In this document: in pieces, positions 32,109-41,894 of the stretch
Layout of the letters: the number at the start of each line of letters is the position of its first letter
Numbering within the stretch: the stretch's first letter is position 1
Assembly: GCA_023375785.1 (NCBI GenBank)
Contig: SZWC01009582.1
Coordinates: 58,682-101,201 of the forward strand
Length of the DNA: 42,520 nucleotides
From: Penium margaritaceum
Taxonomy: Eukaryota > Streptophyta > Zygnematophyceae > Desmidiales > Peniaceae
Direction: 5' to 3'
Notes under the pieces: generated by a model
Seen by the model: only the letters and a program-made list of their open reading frames with translations
The model's database searches: none
What the model was told of the DNA's origin: nothing
Position numbers and translations under genes: made by a program

Positions 32109-33540
32109 ATGCGGGACAGCTCTCGCGTGGTTGCGTAACAAGGACGTAGTATCAATCTAGGGAGGGCCCACCACTCATCGCGTCACGAGGTGACGCGAGC
32201 GTCGGCGACGGCGACAGCAACAGCGTCAACGCGAGCGACGGCAGCTGTGCTTGAGGGACGCAACCAACGTTGCCACATCACAGGCCACACCCCGCGGGTG
32301 GCTGCCAGCGGCTAGTGGCCGGCAAATCGACGGACAGTAAGCCAACAGGAAACGGCCGGCGAGCTACTCGCCAGCGATACGTAGGCAGCGTATTGCGGGC
32401 AGCAGCTGGCGGCCGGCGCGTAGCGGCTGGTCGGCACCGGCTGGCCAGCGCCGGACGGCAGGCAGCACGCAGCGGCCGGCGGCAGGCGACTGGCCGGCTG
32501 TAGACGGCGACCAATAGTCGACGAGCGACGGCCGGCGGGCGGCCGGCCGGCGGGCGGCCGGCCGGCGGGCGGCGTGCTCGGCACTGTCGAGTAGACGCGG
32601 CAGCTGCAGCGATGGCAGTGGCAGCAACGGCGACAGAGACGGCAACTACGGTAGCGGTAGTAGTGACAGTGGCAGCGGTAGAGACGACAGCGGTTGCGAC
32701 AGTAGCGGTGGCAGCAGCGGCAACGGCGGCAGAGCCAACTGCGATAGCGGCGGCGACAGCGACTGCGGTGGCAGCCGTGGCAAAAACGGCGGCGACAACA
32801 GCGGCCACCGCGGCTAAGGTCTTGACCGCCAAAGTACCAGGGGACACCACAACCACAACAGCAGGGACAGGAGCAACATGAGTGGCAACAGCAACAGTGA
32901 ACAGCCATGAACAGCAGGGTTGGTGGTGGTGACGGCAGCAGCCAGCAGCGGCTGACAGCACCGGACATCCACAACAGCAACGTAGTCATGCCGCCCAAGG
33001 CCTAACAGACAACGAGGATAAGGGAGGCCATCACGGACGTGGTCTCCTCCGCTGTTGGCACTGGAGCCATGGACACAACGAGCCACAGTCGCGCTACCAC
33101 TCCACGCACTTGTGCGACCGCCAGTGTGCTCGACAAACAAAACAACGTCTGAACAATTCTGCTGGACATGCAACAGGCTCTCAAGCTGATGTCGTAGCAG
33201 GTCGTTGTTCGGAGGACGCCACGGGCGCGCCGGCAGTAACGTGGAGGCATGCCAGGCATGGAGCACATGGAAGCCTACAATGATTCCATGGACGAGTCCT
33301 TTAGTGAGGCTTTTGACAACGACGAGGAGCACAACGGATAGCAGATAGATGCTCCAAGGGAGCAGGGCGTACCTACTGGCGACACTACAGACACAGAGGA
33401 CACTCCAGAGGTGGCACAACGAGTCAAAACAGTCATAGGGAGGGTAAAAGGCTCGCGCACGGGTGCCCTCTCAAGTGGCACTGCCCACTGAGAAGCCATC
33501 CAAGGAGTTTGACACTCCACGAACGTAGTACTCTCCCGTA
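32109..33540 (+). pseudogene. gag: Copia-D GC-rich leader and Gag N-terminal region
   Basis: This 1.4-kb stretch between PBS and recognisable Gag is strongly GC-rich. From 32590 to 32880 it consists of imperfect GGCAGC/GGTAGC/GCGACA trinucleotides, and one frame (32612-32881) codes almost only for alanine, threonine and valine. At 32527-32573 a GGCCGGCGGGC unit repeats three times. Open frames on the minus strand here (32278-32998) are shadows of the same repeats. I cannot fix the true Gag start. Confidence 0.5.
32527..32573 (+). repeat. GC-only tandem repeat (GGCCGGCGGGC type)
   Basis: About three copies of a roughly 15-bp GC-only unit, self-complementary through GGCCGGCC and GCCGGC, stand head to tail. 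It is likely to be unstable in cloning and sequencing. Confidence 0.85.
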
Positions 33541-33549
33541 GTTTGCTTT

Positions 33550-34580
33550 GATGCCTGGTGCATTCGCTTCGACCTGTGGGCGATGGCAGAGGGGGTCTGG
33601 CCATACTACCACAGTTGGTACCAAATCGATAATCCCCGCCAGTGTGCGATGGCTTGCCAAACAGTGCATGGCCACGCCATGGTTGTCCCTAATGATTTTG
33701 TGCTGGACTACGCTCCCTTTGTCGGGGACTGCTTCAGCGGTATAGGCATGACCCTTGTAATGCCTGGGACCTAGCTCTCACCTTGGAAGAGGGTGAGACA
33801 GCAGCCACCCGCCCCCAGTGTGTCGTCGACTTCAACTCGCTCCGCCAGGGTGAGTCAAAGTCTCCAGCTGAGTACTGGCGCCGAGCCATGTGGCTCTATA
33901 CCCAACTAGGGACACCGGCCCCTTCTCAGCTAGGCGCATTGACCACGATCATGCTGGGTGTCGCTGAGCGGTGCGGAGCCATGTTCACCATCTACCGCCA
34001 TCGCGAGCTTGAGCATCGCTCTCGTCGCCTCACCCTACTACAATGGGCCCAACGCATCTGTCTGGAGCAGACAGGAGCGGTTGAGGCGGCTCGTCTCCAC
34101 CGGGAGCGCCTGGCCGGTATTGCTGACGTGGCCGTTTCTTCCTCCCGTGCTCCTCAGACCTCAATAGTGTCCACCTCCTCTCCTGCGAGTACTTTAGTGG
34201 CTCAGGGGAAGAAGGGCAAGGGGCGCGGTGGTGGCACGAAGAGGGGAGGACAGGAGACAGCACCTACCGGGGGTGGCTCCGGCGATAGCTGCCGCCAAGT
34301 GACCTGCTACAGTTGCGGTGGTCCCCATCGCTACACCGACTGCACTCATCTGACTGGCCGCCCCATCGACTGGCAGCGTGTCAAACATGGGATTTGCCAG
34401 GCCTACGAGGTCCATTCTACCTCCTCGTTTGGTGCCTCCTCCACCTCAGAGTCATCCGCCGGACGAGTTGCTGCTGCCTCAGTCACCGCGGCCCCCGCGG
34501 CCCCTTGTGACGACGCGACCCAACGCAGAGCTCGAGGAGGTCGTCTATACCCTTCAGGGAGGTACGCTCGTGCGGACTGA
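33550..34580 (+). pseudogene. gag: Copia-D Gag with divergent CCHC knuckle
   Basis: This is the capsid/nucleocapsid protein. An N-terminal helical part lies in one frame (33583-33774: WPYYHSWYQI, then a VHGHAM block) and continues after a frameshift near 33760 in the frame 33783-34580 (DFNSLRQGE, AEYWRRAMWLY, a GVAERC block). A basic, glycine-rich stretch (34205-34260, GKKGKGRGG) precedes the knuckle at 34305-34343. That reads CYSCGGPHRYTDC, so it has C-X2-C-X3-H-X4-C, one residue shorter than the usual C-X2-C-X4-H-X4-C. The frame ends in TGA at 34578-34580. Confidence 0.85.
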
Positions 34581-34763
34581 GCCAACTGTGTCCACTACTT
34601 GTTTTGTGTCTGGGAAGTTGCGTGCTGATGATCCTTTGGCTGTGCCTGTTGTGGAGTCAGAGTGGCTTGATGGTTCTGATGAGCTGGTATGGTTTTATGA
34701 CTAACAGCACCGTCTCTTGCATGTTGAGTAGGCCCAACGCCCAGTGATGTTCTTATTGAGTCA

Positions 34764-35105
34764 TTGTGCTCTGTTGCCCGTTGTTCCATCACCACGTCCA
34801 TCAGGACTACTGATGGCTCGTGGATTATCGATTTTGGCACTACACACCACATGACCTGTCGTCGTGACATGTTCCTTGTCTTTGGTCATGTTGGTTCCAT
34901 CCGTTCTATCTGCACAGCTGCTGGCCACGAGGTGCCCGTGCACGGTGTTGGTGTCGTGCAGTTCAGTGGTCCGTCTGGCCCCGTGTATGTCTCCAATGTT
35001 CTGTTTGAGCCTGATCTTGAGCTCAGCCTCCTTCCCATTTGTGCCTCTACTCGCGTGGGGTTGGGTGTCACCCACGTCGGCAATGACACCACCACCTTTA
35101 TCTAG
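34764..35105 (+). pseudogene. pol: Copia-D aspartic protease, DSG changed to DFG
   Basis: The polyprotein protease has its active-site block at 34821-34856, reading WIIDFGTTHHMT. The catalytic Asp is kept but the serine of Asp-Ser-Gly is Phe. The flap-like GVGVVQFSG block and the end block NVLFEPDLELSLLPI follow. It is in the same frame as Gag and integrase and ends at a TAG (35103-35105). Confidence 0.87.
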
Positions 35106-35109
35106 GCCT

Positions 35110-36130
35110 CTGGTGAGGTTGTCCTGCGCAGTGAGCTTTGTTATGACCTCTATCATGTCACTTGCGCTCACCTTCCCGCGTCTCCCCCGCCACATGGCCA
35201 GACCGCGCGTGTCTCTGTCACCGGCACCCTGTCCCCTGGTCTGCATCACCTTCTTCACCGACACCTCTGTCATGTCCACCTTGGATGCGATTGAGCACCT
35301 TGTGTGTGACACTCCCACACTTGGACTTGATGCGGCCTCCTTTCTGGCGCCGTCCAAGAAAGACTATCTCGCGTGTGCGTAGGCAAGATGCATCGCTCTC
35401 CCTTCCCATACTCCATCCCCAAGTCCACTGAGCCTCTTCAGCTGGTCCACTCGGACCTGCTTGGACCGATTCCCACGGAGTTTCAGGATGACCGTAGGCG
35501 GTACGTCCTGACACTGACGGATGACTTCACCCGTATGCGCTCGATCTGTAGTCTCCGTCAGAAGAGTGACACCTTTCCCACTGACCAGCGCTAGCTGGCC
35601 ATGATTGAGCACCAGTCGCGTTAGACCCTGGACGTCTTTCGCTCCGACCGTGGGGGAGAGTTTATGGACGACCTTCACCACTGGCTCACCGAATGCAGGG
35701 TCGACCACCGCTACTCTAGTCCTGCCACTCCTCCACAGAACGGCGTCTCCGAGTGGTGGAATCGCACGATGGAGGATGCTGTCCGTGCGATGCACGCCGA
35801 TTTTGGTCTCCCTAAGGCATTCACCTTTGAGGGCTTCGCTTACATGACATGGGTATGGAACCACGTCCAGCATGGCCCCCTTCCTCGCCACACCACGCTG
35901 TACGAGCTTTGGTACAATCACACTGCCAATCTGTGCATTGCACGCATCTAGGGCTCTCTCGCTTGCATCTGGTTCACCCCGGAGCAGCAAGGCTCCAAGG
36001 TCTCCCCTCGCGAACACCTCTGTGCCTTCGTGAGTATCGTCCCCCGCTCCAAGGCCTGGCGTTTCTGGGACCCGTCTCGTCGTCGCATTTTCGAGTCTCA
36101 CGATGCTACGTTCTTTGATGGCCTCTGCTT
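35110..36130 (+). pseudogene. pol: Copia-D integrase, D-D-35-E intact but with stops
   Basis: After a stop-ridden pre-integrase region (35110-35380) comes GKMHRSPFP, then LVHSDLLGPIP with the first Asp at 35454-35456, YVLTLTDDF, and VFRSDRGGEF with the second Asp at 35646-35648. A PPQNGVSEWWNR block has the Glu at 35751-35753. All three share one frame, 64 and 35 residues apart, the spacing normal for this family. Stops include two between the aspartates (near 35593 and 35623) and a TAG near 35949. The C-terminal part continues with FVSIVPRSKAWRF. It gives the reference against which the damage in Copia-A and Copia-B can be read. Confidence 0.92.
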
Positions 36131-36179
36131 TTGCGACCTCGCTCGCATGCTGGCTCTCCCACTCCCGCATGCTTCGAGC

Positions 36180-36850
36180 TATCCTTGCCCTTGAGTGGTG
36201 GGGGAGGAGCCCGCGGGTATTGCCCTCTGAGTGCCGGGACCTCTCTCTGACCCGGCTATCATTGTCGTCGGTCCCCTCGGATCCCAGCCTCGGATCCCAC
36301 GCCTACCTCAGCTCCGGATCCCTCGCCTGCCTTGGCTCCGGATCCCTCACCTGTTGGGTCCCCTCCCGTGCCGTGTTCGCCATCAGCTCTCTCCTCACCA
36401 CCTCCTATATCACTTGCGGGGCCAGTGCCTGCCTCACCTCCCCCGCTGGCGGCTCTGGCATCCTCAACGCCTGTCTCGCCCGCACACCCAACCGTTGGGC
36501 CTGCTGCCCCTACACAGGCTGACTCACCTCAATCGCACTCTAACACGTGTTCTTGTGCACCGGGAGGTCGGGTGCGTCTCCTGCCCTCCCGCAACGTTCG
36601 CAGCGGTGACCCTAGCACGATGGTCCTCGGTCTCAGCGCACAAGGCCTCAAGGAGGTCCACCCGGGCTGCTCGACTGGTCGTGCTCTGATTGCGTACGAG
36701 CATGTCTGTGCCATTGATGCAGCGAAAGCCTCGACTCGTGTCACCCCCACACCCTCTGCTTTGGCCCTTGTCGCGCAAGGCTCGACCTCGCCGGGTTCAG
36801 ACCCGAGCACTCTCCGCAAGGCTCTGGCCTGCGCTCATGCCGACCACTAG
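36180..36850 (+). pseudogene. pol: Copia-D integrase-RT linker, proline/serine-rich with repeats
   Basis: The variable linker of the polyprotein. GGATCC recurs at 36279, 36292, 36316 and 36340, the last three at an exact 24-bp spacing (eight codons), so the linker carries in-frame tandem repeats as in Copia-A. Several overlapping frames are open here because of the GC-rich, proline-coding sequence (36103-36522, 36231-36689, 36332-36850), so the original frame is not certain. Confidence 0.6.
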
Positions 36851-36854
36851 CAGA

Positions 36855-37590
36855 CTGCTTGTCAGGAGGAGCTTGCTGTCCTCGTAGACCATGGTGTCCT
36901 TGAGCTCTTTGACCTACCGTCAGGACGCAAGGCCGTACAGGCAAAATGGGTTTCGCGCAAGAAGTTGAAGCAGGATGGCTCTCTGGATCGCTACAAAGCT
37001 CACCTGACGGCAAAGGGCTTCTCACAGGTCGAGGACATAGACTACACGAACACATTTGCTCCTGTCGGGCGGATGACCACGGTGCGATCCCTTCTGGACA
37101 TGAGTGTCCAACACGATTGGGAACTGCACCAGATGAACATTAGTAATGCCTTCCTCCGTGGGCATCTTGACAAGGAGATCTACATGGTGCAGCCACCTGG
37201 CTTCAAGGATGGCACAGGTCGCGTGTGCCGACTGCGGAAGGTCCTTTACAACCTCAAACAGTCACCGCGGTGCTAGAACCACAAGATCCTGGCACGCTGC
37301 AGGGTGCGGGCTACGTCCAGAGTGACGCAGACCCCTCTCTCTTCGTGACAAAGAGCCTTGCTCCTCTCACTACGATCCTCGTCTACGTGGATGACTTGTT
37401 GATTGCGACTCCGGATCTGGAGGCCGTGCGAACGACAGGGAGCGTCCTACAAACCGCGTACACGGTAAAAGATATCGGGTCTGCGTCCGTCTTCCTCGGC
37501 ATGGAGATCGTGCACAATCGTGTCCGGCGCAGTCTCAAGGTACATCAGGCGCGGTACGGACTAGCTGCGGGGGAGCGGTTTCCTGATCTG
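36855..37590 (+). pseudogene. pol: Copia-D reverse transcriptase, YVDD intact
   Basis: Blocks in order are KAVQAKWV, the KQDGSLDRYKAHLTAKGF region, DYTNTFAPVGRM, NAFLRGHLDKEIYMVQPPGF and VLYNLKQSPR in the frame 36965-37276. After a stop and frameshift near 37276, DADPSLFV, the catalytic YVDD at 37384-37395, a KDIGSASVFLGMEI block and QARYGL follow in the frame 37225-37803. The polymerase active site is preserved. Confidence 0.92.
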
Positions 37591-37599
37591 CTTTCCACT

Positions 37600-38370
37600 G
37601 TGTGTAGTGCCTCGACCCCCATCACTCTTGAGGGACAAAACGCACTCAAGGTCGACCATCCAGCTGCTCTGGGGAAGCCGGTCGATCAGATCCTATACCT
37701 GCGAGTCATCGGCTCGCTCATGTACTTGGCCATCACGACGCAGCCCAACATGCATTTGTCGTCAACCTTCTCGCCCAGTTCTTGCAGGCACCGCGGCAAC
37801 TGACACCTGATGCGGCTCTGTGCGTTGTGCGCTATGTCGTGTCCACTCCCCGCCTCGGTCTCACCTATCGGCGACAGTCGTCTGTCATACTTGACAGTTT
37901 CACGGACAGCGACAGGGGGTGGAGCCTTGACTGTAGAAGCCGTACCGGCTACATCTTCTTGTTGGACAGTATTGCTGTCTCGTGGTGCAACGGGAAGCAA
38001 GGATGCATTGCGCGCAACTTGTCTGAGGCAGAGTATGTAGCGCTAGGAGCCGGCGCTACTTAGAGCGTGCGGCCTGTTTGGCTCCTTTGCGTGCTACGCC
38101 AGACCGTCCCTCCTGTTGTGCTACGCTATGATAACCAAAGTGCCGACGCCATCAGTTAGAACTCCGGCGTCTTTCATGCTAGCACGAAGCACATCGGAGT
38201 TGAGTCCCACTTCGTTCGTGACCTGGTGCAGCAGCGAGAGGTTGAGATCGTCTGGGTTGGCACAAACAATCAGAAGGCTGATTTCTTGACAAAGGCACTT
38301 GGTCGTCGGAAGTTCCACGAGGGTGTTCGTGCTGTTGGTCTTCGCCTCGCCCCTAATGCGGGCTGAGCTT
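37600..38370 (+). pseudogene. pol: Copia-D RNase H domain and pol C-terminus
   Basis: A LRVIGSLMYLAITTQPN block (to about 37755) is followed, after a frameshift, by RSRTGYIFLL, AVSWCNGKQGC and SEAEYVALGAG (37782-38063). Then come RYDNQSADAIS, STKHIGVESHFVRDLV and ADFLTKALGR (about 38130-38310), ending in TGA near 38365. The order and blocks are those of a complete copia RNase H end. Damage here is limited to a few stops and one frame change. Confidence 0.9.
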
Positions 38371-38478
38371 GTACATTGATGTTGGTCTCTGTTCGTGTAT
38401 GACTGTCCCTTGTCCTCTGTGTTCCTCGCTGCCCTTAGTGTGTGCCTGTGCATGGACTTGTATTCGACATTCGGTCAT

Positions 38479-38485
38479 GGGGGAG
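38479..38485 (+). other. Copia-D polypurine tract
   Basis: GGGGGAG lies directly before the 3' LTR start TGTTGTTGACG. Confidence 0.85.
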
Positions 38486-38867
38486 TGTTGTTGACGGGTG
38501 CCCTCACGAAGCGCTTTGACTTGTCAGCTCATGTCCATCCATGTGCAGATGCCTGAGGTGGGCCCGACGGCGGCAGGGCTTAGACGGCGCCTGATTCCGG
38601 TATGCTGGCAATGAGTTATGATTGTTTCCGTTTTGTAGCTGGCTGATGCACAACGAAACGCTACCCTAGTGTCTGGTGCGAACCGAGAGCGGTCGCCCCT
38701 ATTTATGTGTGTATGACTCATGTGTGTAGCTCTCCTTGCATGTGCTTTCTGTGAACAAGCACGAGAACGCCTGTGTGCGTCGTCTAACCAGACCCTTGCC
38801 GTTTCCTGCTTGGTGTGACGCACAATGGGTAGGCAATCTAATCAGGCAACTTCCAAGAAGTTTCTCA
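38486..38867 (+). repeat. Copia-D 3' LTR with internal deletion (382 bp)
   Basis: It matches the 5' LTR from TGTTGTTGACGGG to TTTCTCA but lacks about 125 bp after CGGCAGGGCT (near 38580). The two LTRs otherwise align base for base with scattered, mostly transitional differences. Confidence 0.92.
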
Positions 38868-38872
38868 AAAGG

Positions 38873-40290
38873 TCCGGCCTGATTCCGCGTTTTTTGTTCA
38901 TACTCCGGATTCCACATGCTTTGAACATAGTGCATATTGATTTGGTTGCATGAATACATCTCCCCTCGAAATCTCGTTGTCCGGGTGGCTTTTGAGGTGA
39001 GGCGTTCACGTGAGGTCGGAGCTAACACAATTCAAGTATGGATCAATCCACATTCTTGAGAGGTAGCTTTTCAAATGAGGAGCTCCCCATGCCCTGATGT
39101 CTAGATTGTTGCCGTATATATTTTGGCCATTGACCAGGGGACAAATTGGCCAGATAACCCCGTTTCTCACTCTATCCACGATGTGCCTTTGGAAGTGGAT
39201 TGAGTTGCGAGACCATCTATTTCCTCATCCATCGGAAGCTGAAACCTGACCAAGCTATTTTAAGTTGCAAGCCAACATGAACGACTGGACTGTCATTTTG
39301 ACGCCCTGACGATTGTGGCGGTCTTGTTTTTCTAAAAGTTTGCAATTGTTTGTTCATGGTTTGTTTGCGGCGCTAGAAATGAGACCTTGAACTTAAAACT
39401 TATACTCATTTATTTGTTTTGGATGGTTTTTTTCGTAGAATAATGACGCCTTTGGAAAGCTCACCATTATGGAGGCCTACGTGGTGAGAATTTCACGTTA
39501 GATCGGAGCTTGGCGCTGACACGACTTATCAGCGGAGGATTCCCATGGTCATCGTGGACCGTCACTTTTATGTTTGGTTGCTTCTTGAAGCAGGCGCCTT
39601 CCTTGCCCCGATGTCCAGATCGTCGCCAGACATGTTGGCGACTGGTTAGGTTATCACCTCGGACAAGTTTGCCAAAGTGCAAAGAATAAAATGACCATAT
39701 ATTCCTAGTTTTTGCTCTATCCTAACGGGAGGTGTCGGATCTGGGCAATTGACAAAGTTTAGGACCTACCTAGATCCTAGCCCATCGGATGCTCAACCTT
39801 GATAGCGGTGGTCGCAGAAGTAAGCCAACCTGAACGGTTGAATCATTGTCTTTCTGCCCAGGCAATTCTGGTCGTCATTTATTCGAAAAAAGTTTTCCCT
39901 ACTTGTTTGTTATACACTAAAGCGCTAACCTTCACACATTCACGACGGTTTGAACGCAGGTCCTGTTCTGTTCTTCGTTATTTGTTAGGTTCAGCAGGAA
40001 TGAGTCTGACTCAAACATCTACAATGGTATTATATTTTACCATACACACTTCTCTTTCAAAACTCGCAGTTTAGCCAGCGTACCAGGTAGGTCTTTCACG
40101 TCAGGTCGAATTCTGGCGCTTACAAGATTTTCCGGCGGAGTTTGCCATGCGCTATAGCTGGCCGTCACATGTTTTTTAACATATTTTTCGGCGCTCGCCT
40201 TTTGCACCTGTCCTCATTGTCGCGAATTGTCGTGGCGACTGGTCAGGTCATAGCCTCGGACAAGTTTGCCGAAGTGCAAAATGTATCCGA
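38873..40290 (+). repeat. Degenerate tandem repeat, unit about 490-600 bp
   Basis: Shared anchors recur in fixed order: TTCACGT-AG-TCG(G/A)A at 39005, 39492 and 40095; a GGACAA(A/G)TT(G/T)GCC block near 39142, 39661 and 40259; CATCGGA(A/T)G at 39230 and 39783 (and 31431 left of Copia-D). Together these give three partial or complete units here plus the one split by Copia-D. The open frames inside (for example 39799-40074 and part of 40142-40618) differ between units, so coding function is unlikely. Confidence 0.8.
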
Positions 40291-41894
40291 TGCTGCTCGA
40301 ACTCCTCCTCTTACAGAAACCGCGGTGTATTTGGCTGCTATGTCCCGACAAATGCGGCTCGGTGTCAAACTTTCGTCGTTATGGCCCTACGCCCCTCGTG
40401 TGGGTGCATCTGGCCTGCGGTGTACGCGACGCAGGGGGAATTTGCTGCGGGTTTGTGAGGGAAGAGGGGTAGTTGCAGTCCCCACGACGCAGGTGCTGCG
40501 TGCAGGCACTGGACGAATTGTCCGCGACTTGCCGAATCGACGACGTCGTATACCATTCAACCGCTCGCCAGGTGACCTGCCGGTCGACACGAGGTTTCTA
40601 CCGGCAGTCGGCAGGTGACTGTCGGTGACGTTGTCACTAACTGTCGGGCAGTTGCCGGCTCGTGGCGGTGATCCCATTGGCAAGAATTCATGCCACTCAC
40701 GAACATTCATTCATTTACTCACGTATATTCGTATTTATACAGATCGTTCTCATTTAATGTATCAGTAATCATGAGGTTTGCTTTCCAAGCATCCTGCAAG
40801 GATGCGGCACTTAGCGCAATAGTTTACGATGAGGCATTCTAGTTTTGGTTATCTCATCGGCCTTGCACATGTACCGGCTACGCCGACGATTGACCTCTTG
40901 CGCGACTGTCGTTTTCTGGCTCCGTGTGCTCGACCGTGTTGCATTTGCCGTCAAACCGTCAAATCGGCAAGCCGCCAAGCGTCCCTTGAGAAGCGCTGAC
41001 GTTTCACACAACAAGGACGGATTCGACGTCGGCGATTGGTCGTTGCGCTTTACGACGTCTGTTCATTGGCAAAACAGCATTTTGGTGTGGATCCCCGTCT
41101 GCTGGTATGTGGCTTTCCGGTGAGACCCGCGGAGCCAGCCGTACTTTGGACTGTGTTTAGGTTTCTCTAAGAGGGGTTTGATGAGAAAACGTTTTGAATA
41201 ATGAAAACACATATAACTTTCGTAACATTCCACCGCCGCTTACGCCAGAGGTAGCGCCTAGCGAACCGCCTGTGCGTGTATCGGCAGGGGAGGCGACCCC
41301 GCGTCGTTTCGCTCGCGAAACGACAGGCGACGCGCCAAGGATTCGCGAAACGCAGGTAAGACTTTGCAAACAGTCGAGGACAACGTCGAGGCGCAGATGT
41401 CGCTATCGCCAGCGCACCTCCGCCGCTAGCCACCTCCTCGCTCACGATCTCATTGCCACTCCCAGAACGTGTAAGAAAAAGGAATTTGTTTCCCTCGTCC
41501 AGGTTCACCCTTGTTAGTAGCGAGCACCACAAGTAGTACCCAACCGTTCCCAATCGACCAGCGTCTGGCGTTCACCTCCAGCTCATCTGCTTAGCGGAAG
41601 CCAACTCTTCTTGAGACCTTCACTGAAACTCGCGTCGTCTTCGTACGCAAAGCAGCACCTCAGGCACTGAAGACAGAAATATCTACTGCCATTTAGCAGC
41701 TGGTGTGATTCGCCACACGGGCACCAGAATAACAGCCCCTTAGGAAACGCGTCTCAGAGTGGAGTCACAGGAAAGAAACGCCTCTACTTCTGCTTCTCTC
41801 TGCCGTCCGGCAAATCCTTGGAATTCACCTTGGGAGAGGGCGATTGGGAGGGAAGTGAGGCAAGAGGACAAGAAGGTATTCAGGTTTCGCCACA
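40290..41894 (+). other. Region upstream of the right-edge gene, promoter/5' leader candidate
   Basis: No domain is recognised in any frame. It is moderately GC-rich with an AT-richer stretch (40680-40850, 41180-41230). A 20-base palindrome with nine-base arms (TCGTTTCGC, TC, GCGAAACGA) lies at 41304-41323. If the open frame at 41895 is a gene, its promoter, 5' UTR and possibly an intron must lie here. I cannot place a TATA box or splice sites with confidence. Confidence 0.4.

Larger units (their letters stand above)
31590..38867 (+). mobile_element. Copia-D: full-length Ty1/copia element, youngest of the four
   Basis: LTRs at 31590-32096 and 38486-38867 flank PBS, gag, protease, integrase, RT, RNase H and PPT in copia order. 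The 5-bp flanks are GAAGG (31585-31589) and AAAGG (38868-38872), a target duplication with one mismatch. The first 95 bp of the LTRs differ at about nine sites, mostly transitions. The CCHC knuckle, protease and integrase triad all lie in one frame, as expected for copia. At least nine in-frame stops and two later frameshifts make it inactive. Confidence 0.94.

Noticed and set aside
32278..32998. Long minus-strand frames rich in alanine or arginine/cysteine
   Set aside because: They are shadows of the trinucleotide-rich leader of the plus-strand Copia-D.
35364..36170. Minus-strand open frame of 268 codons
   Set aside because: It is antisense to the Copia-D integrase with its intact D-D-35-E motif.
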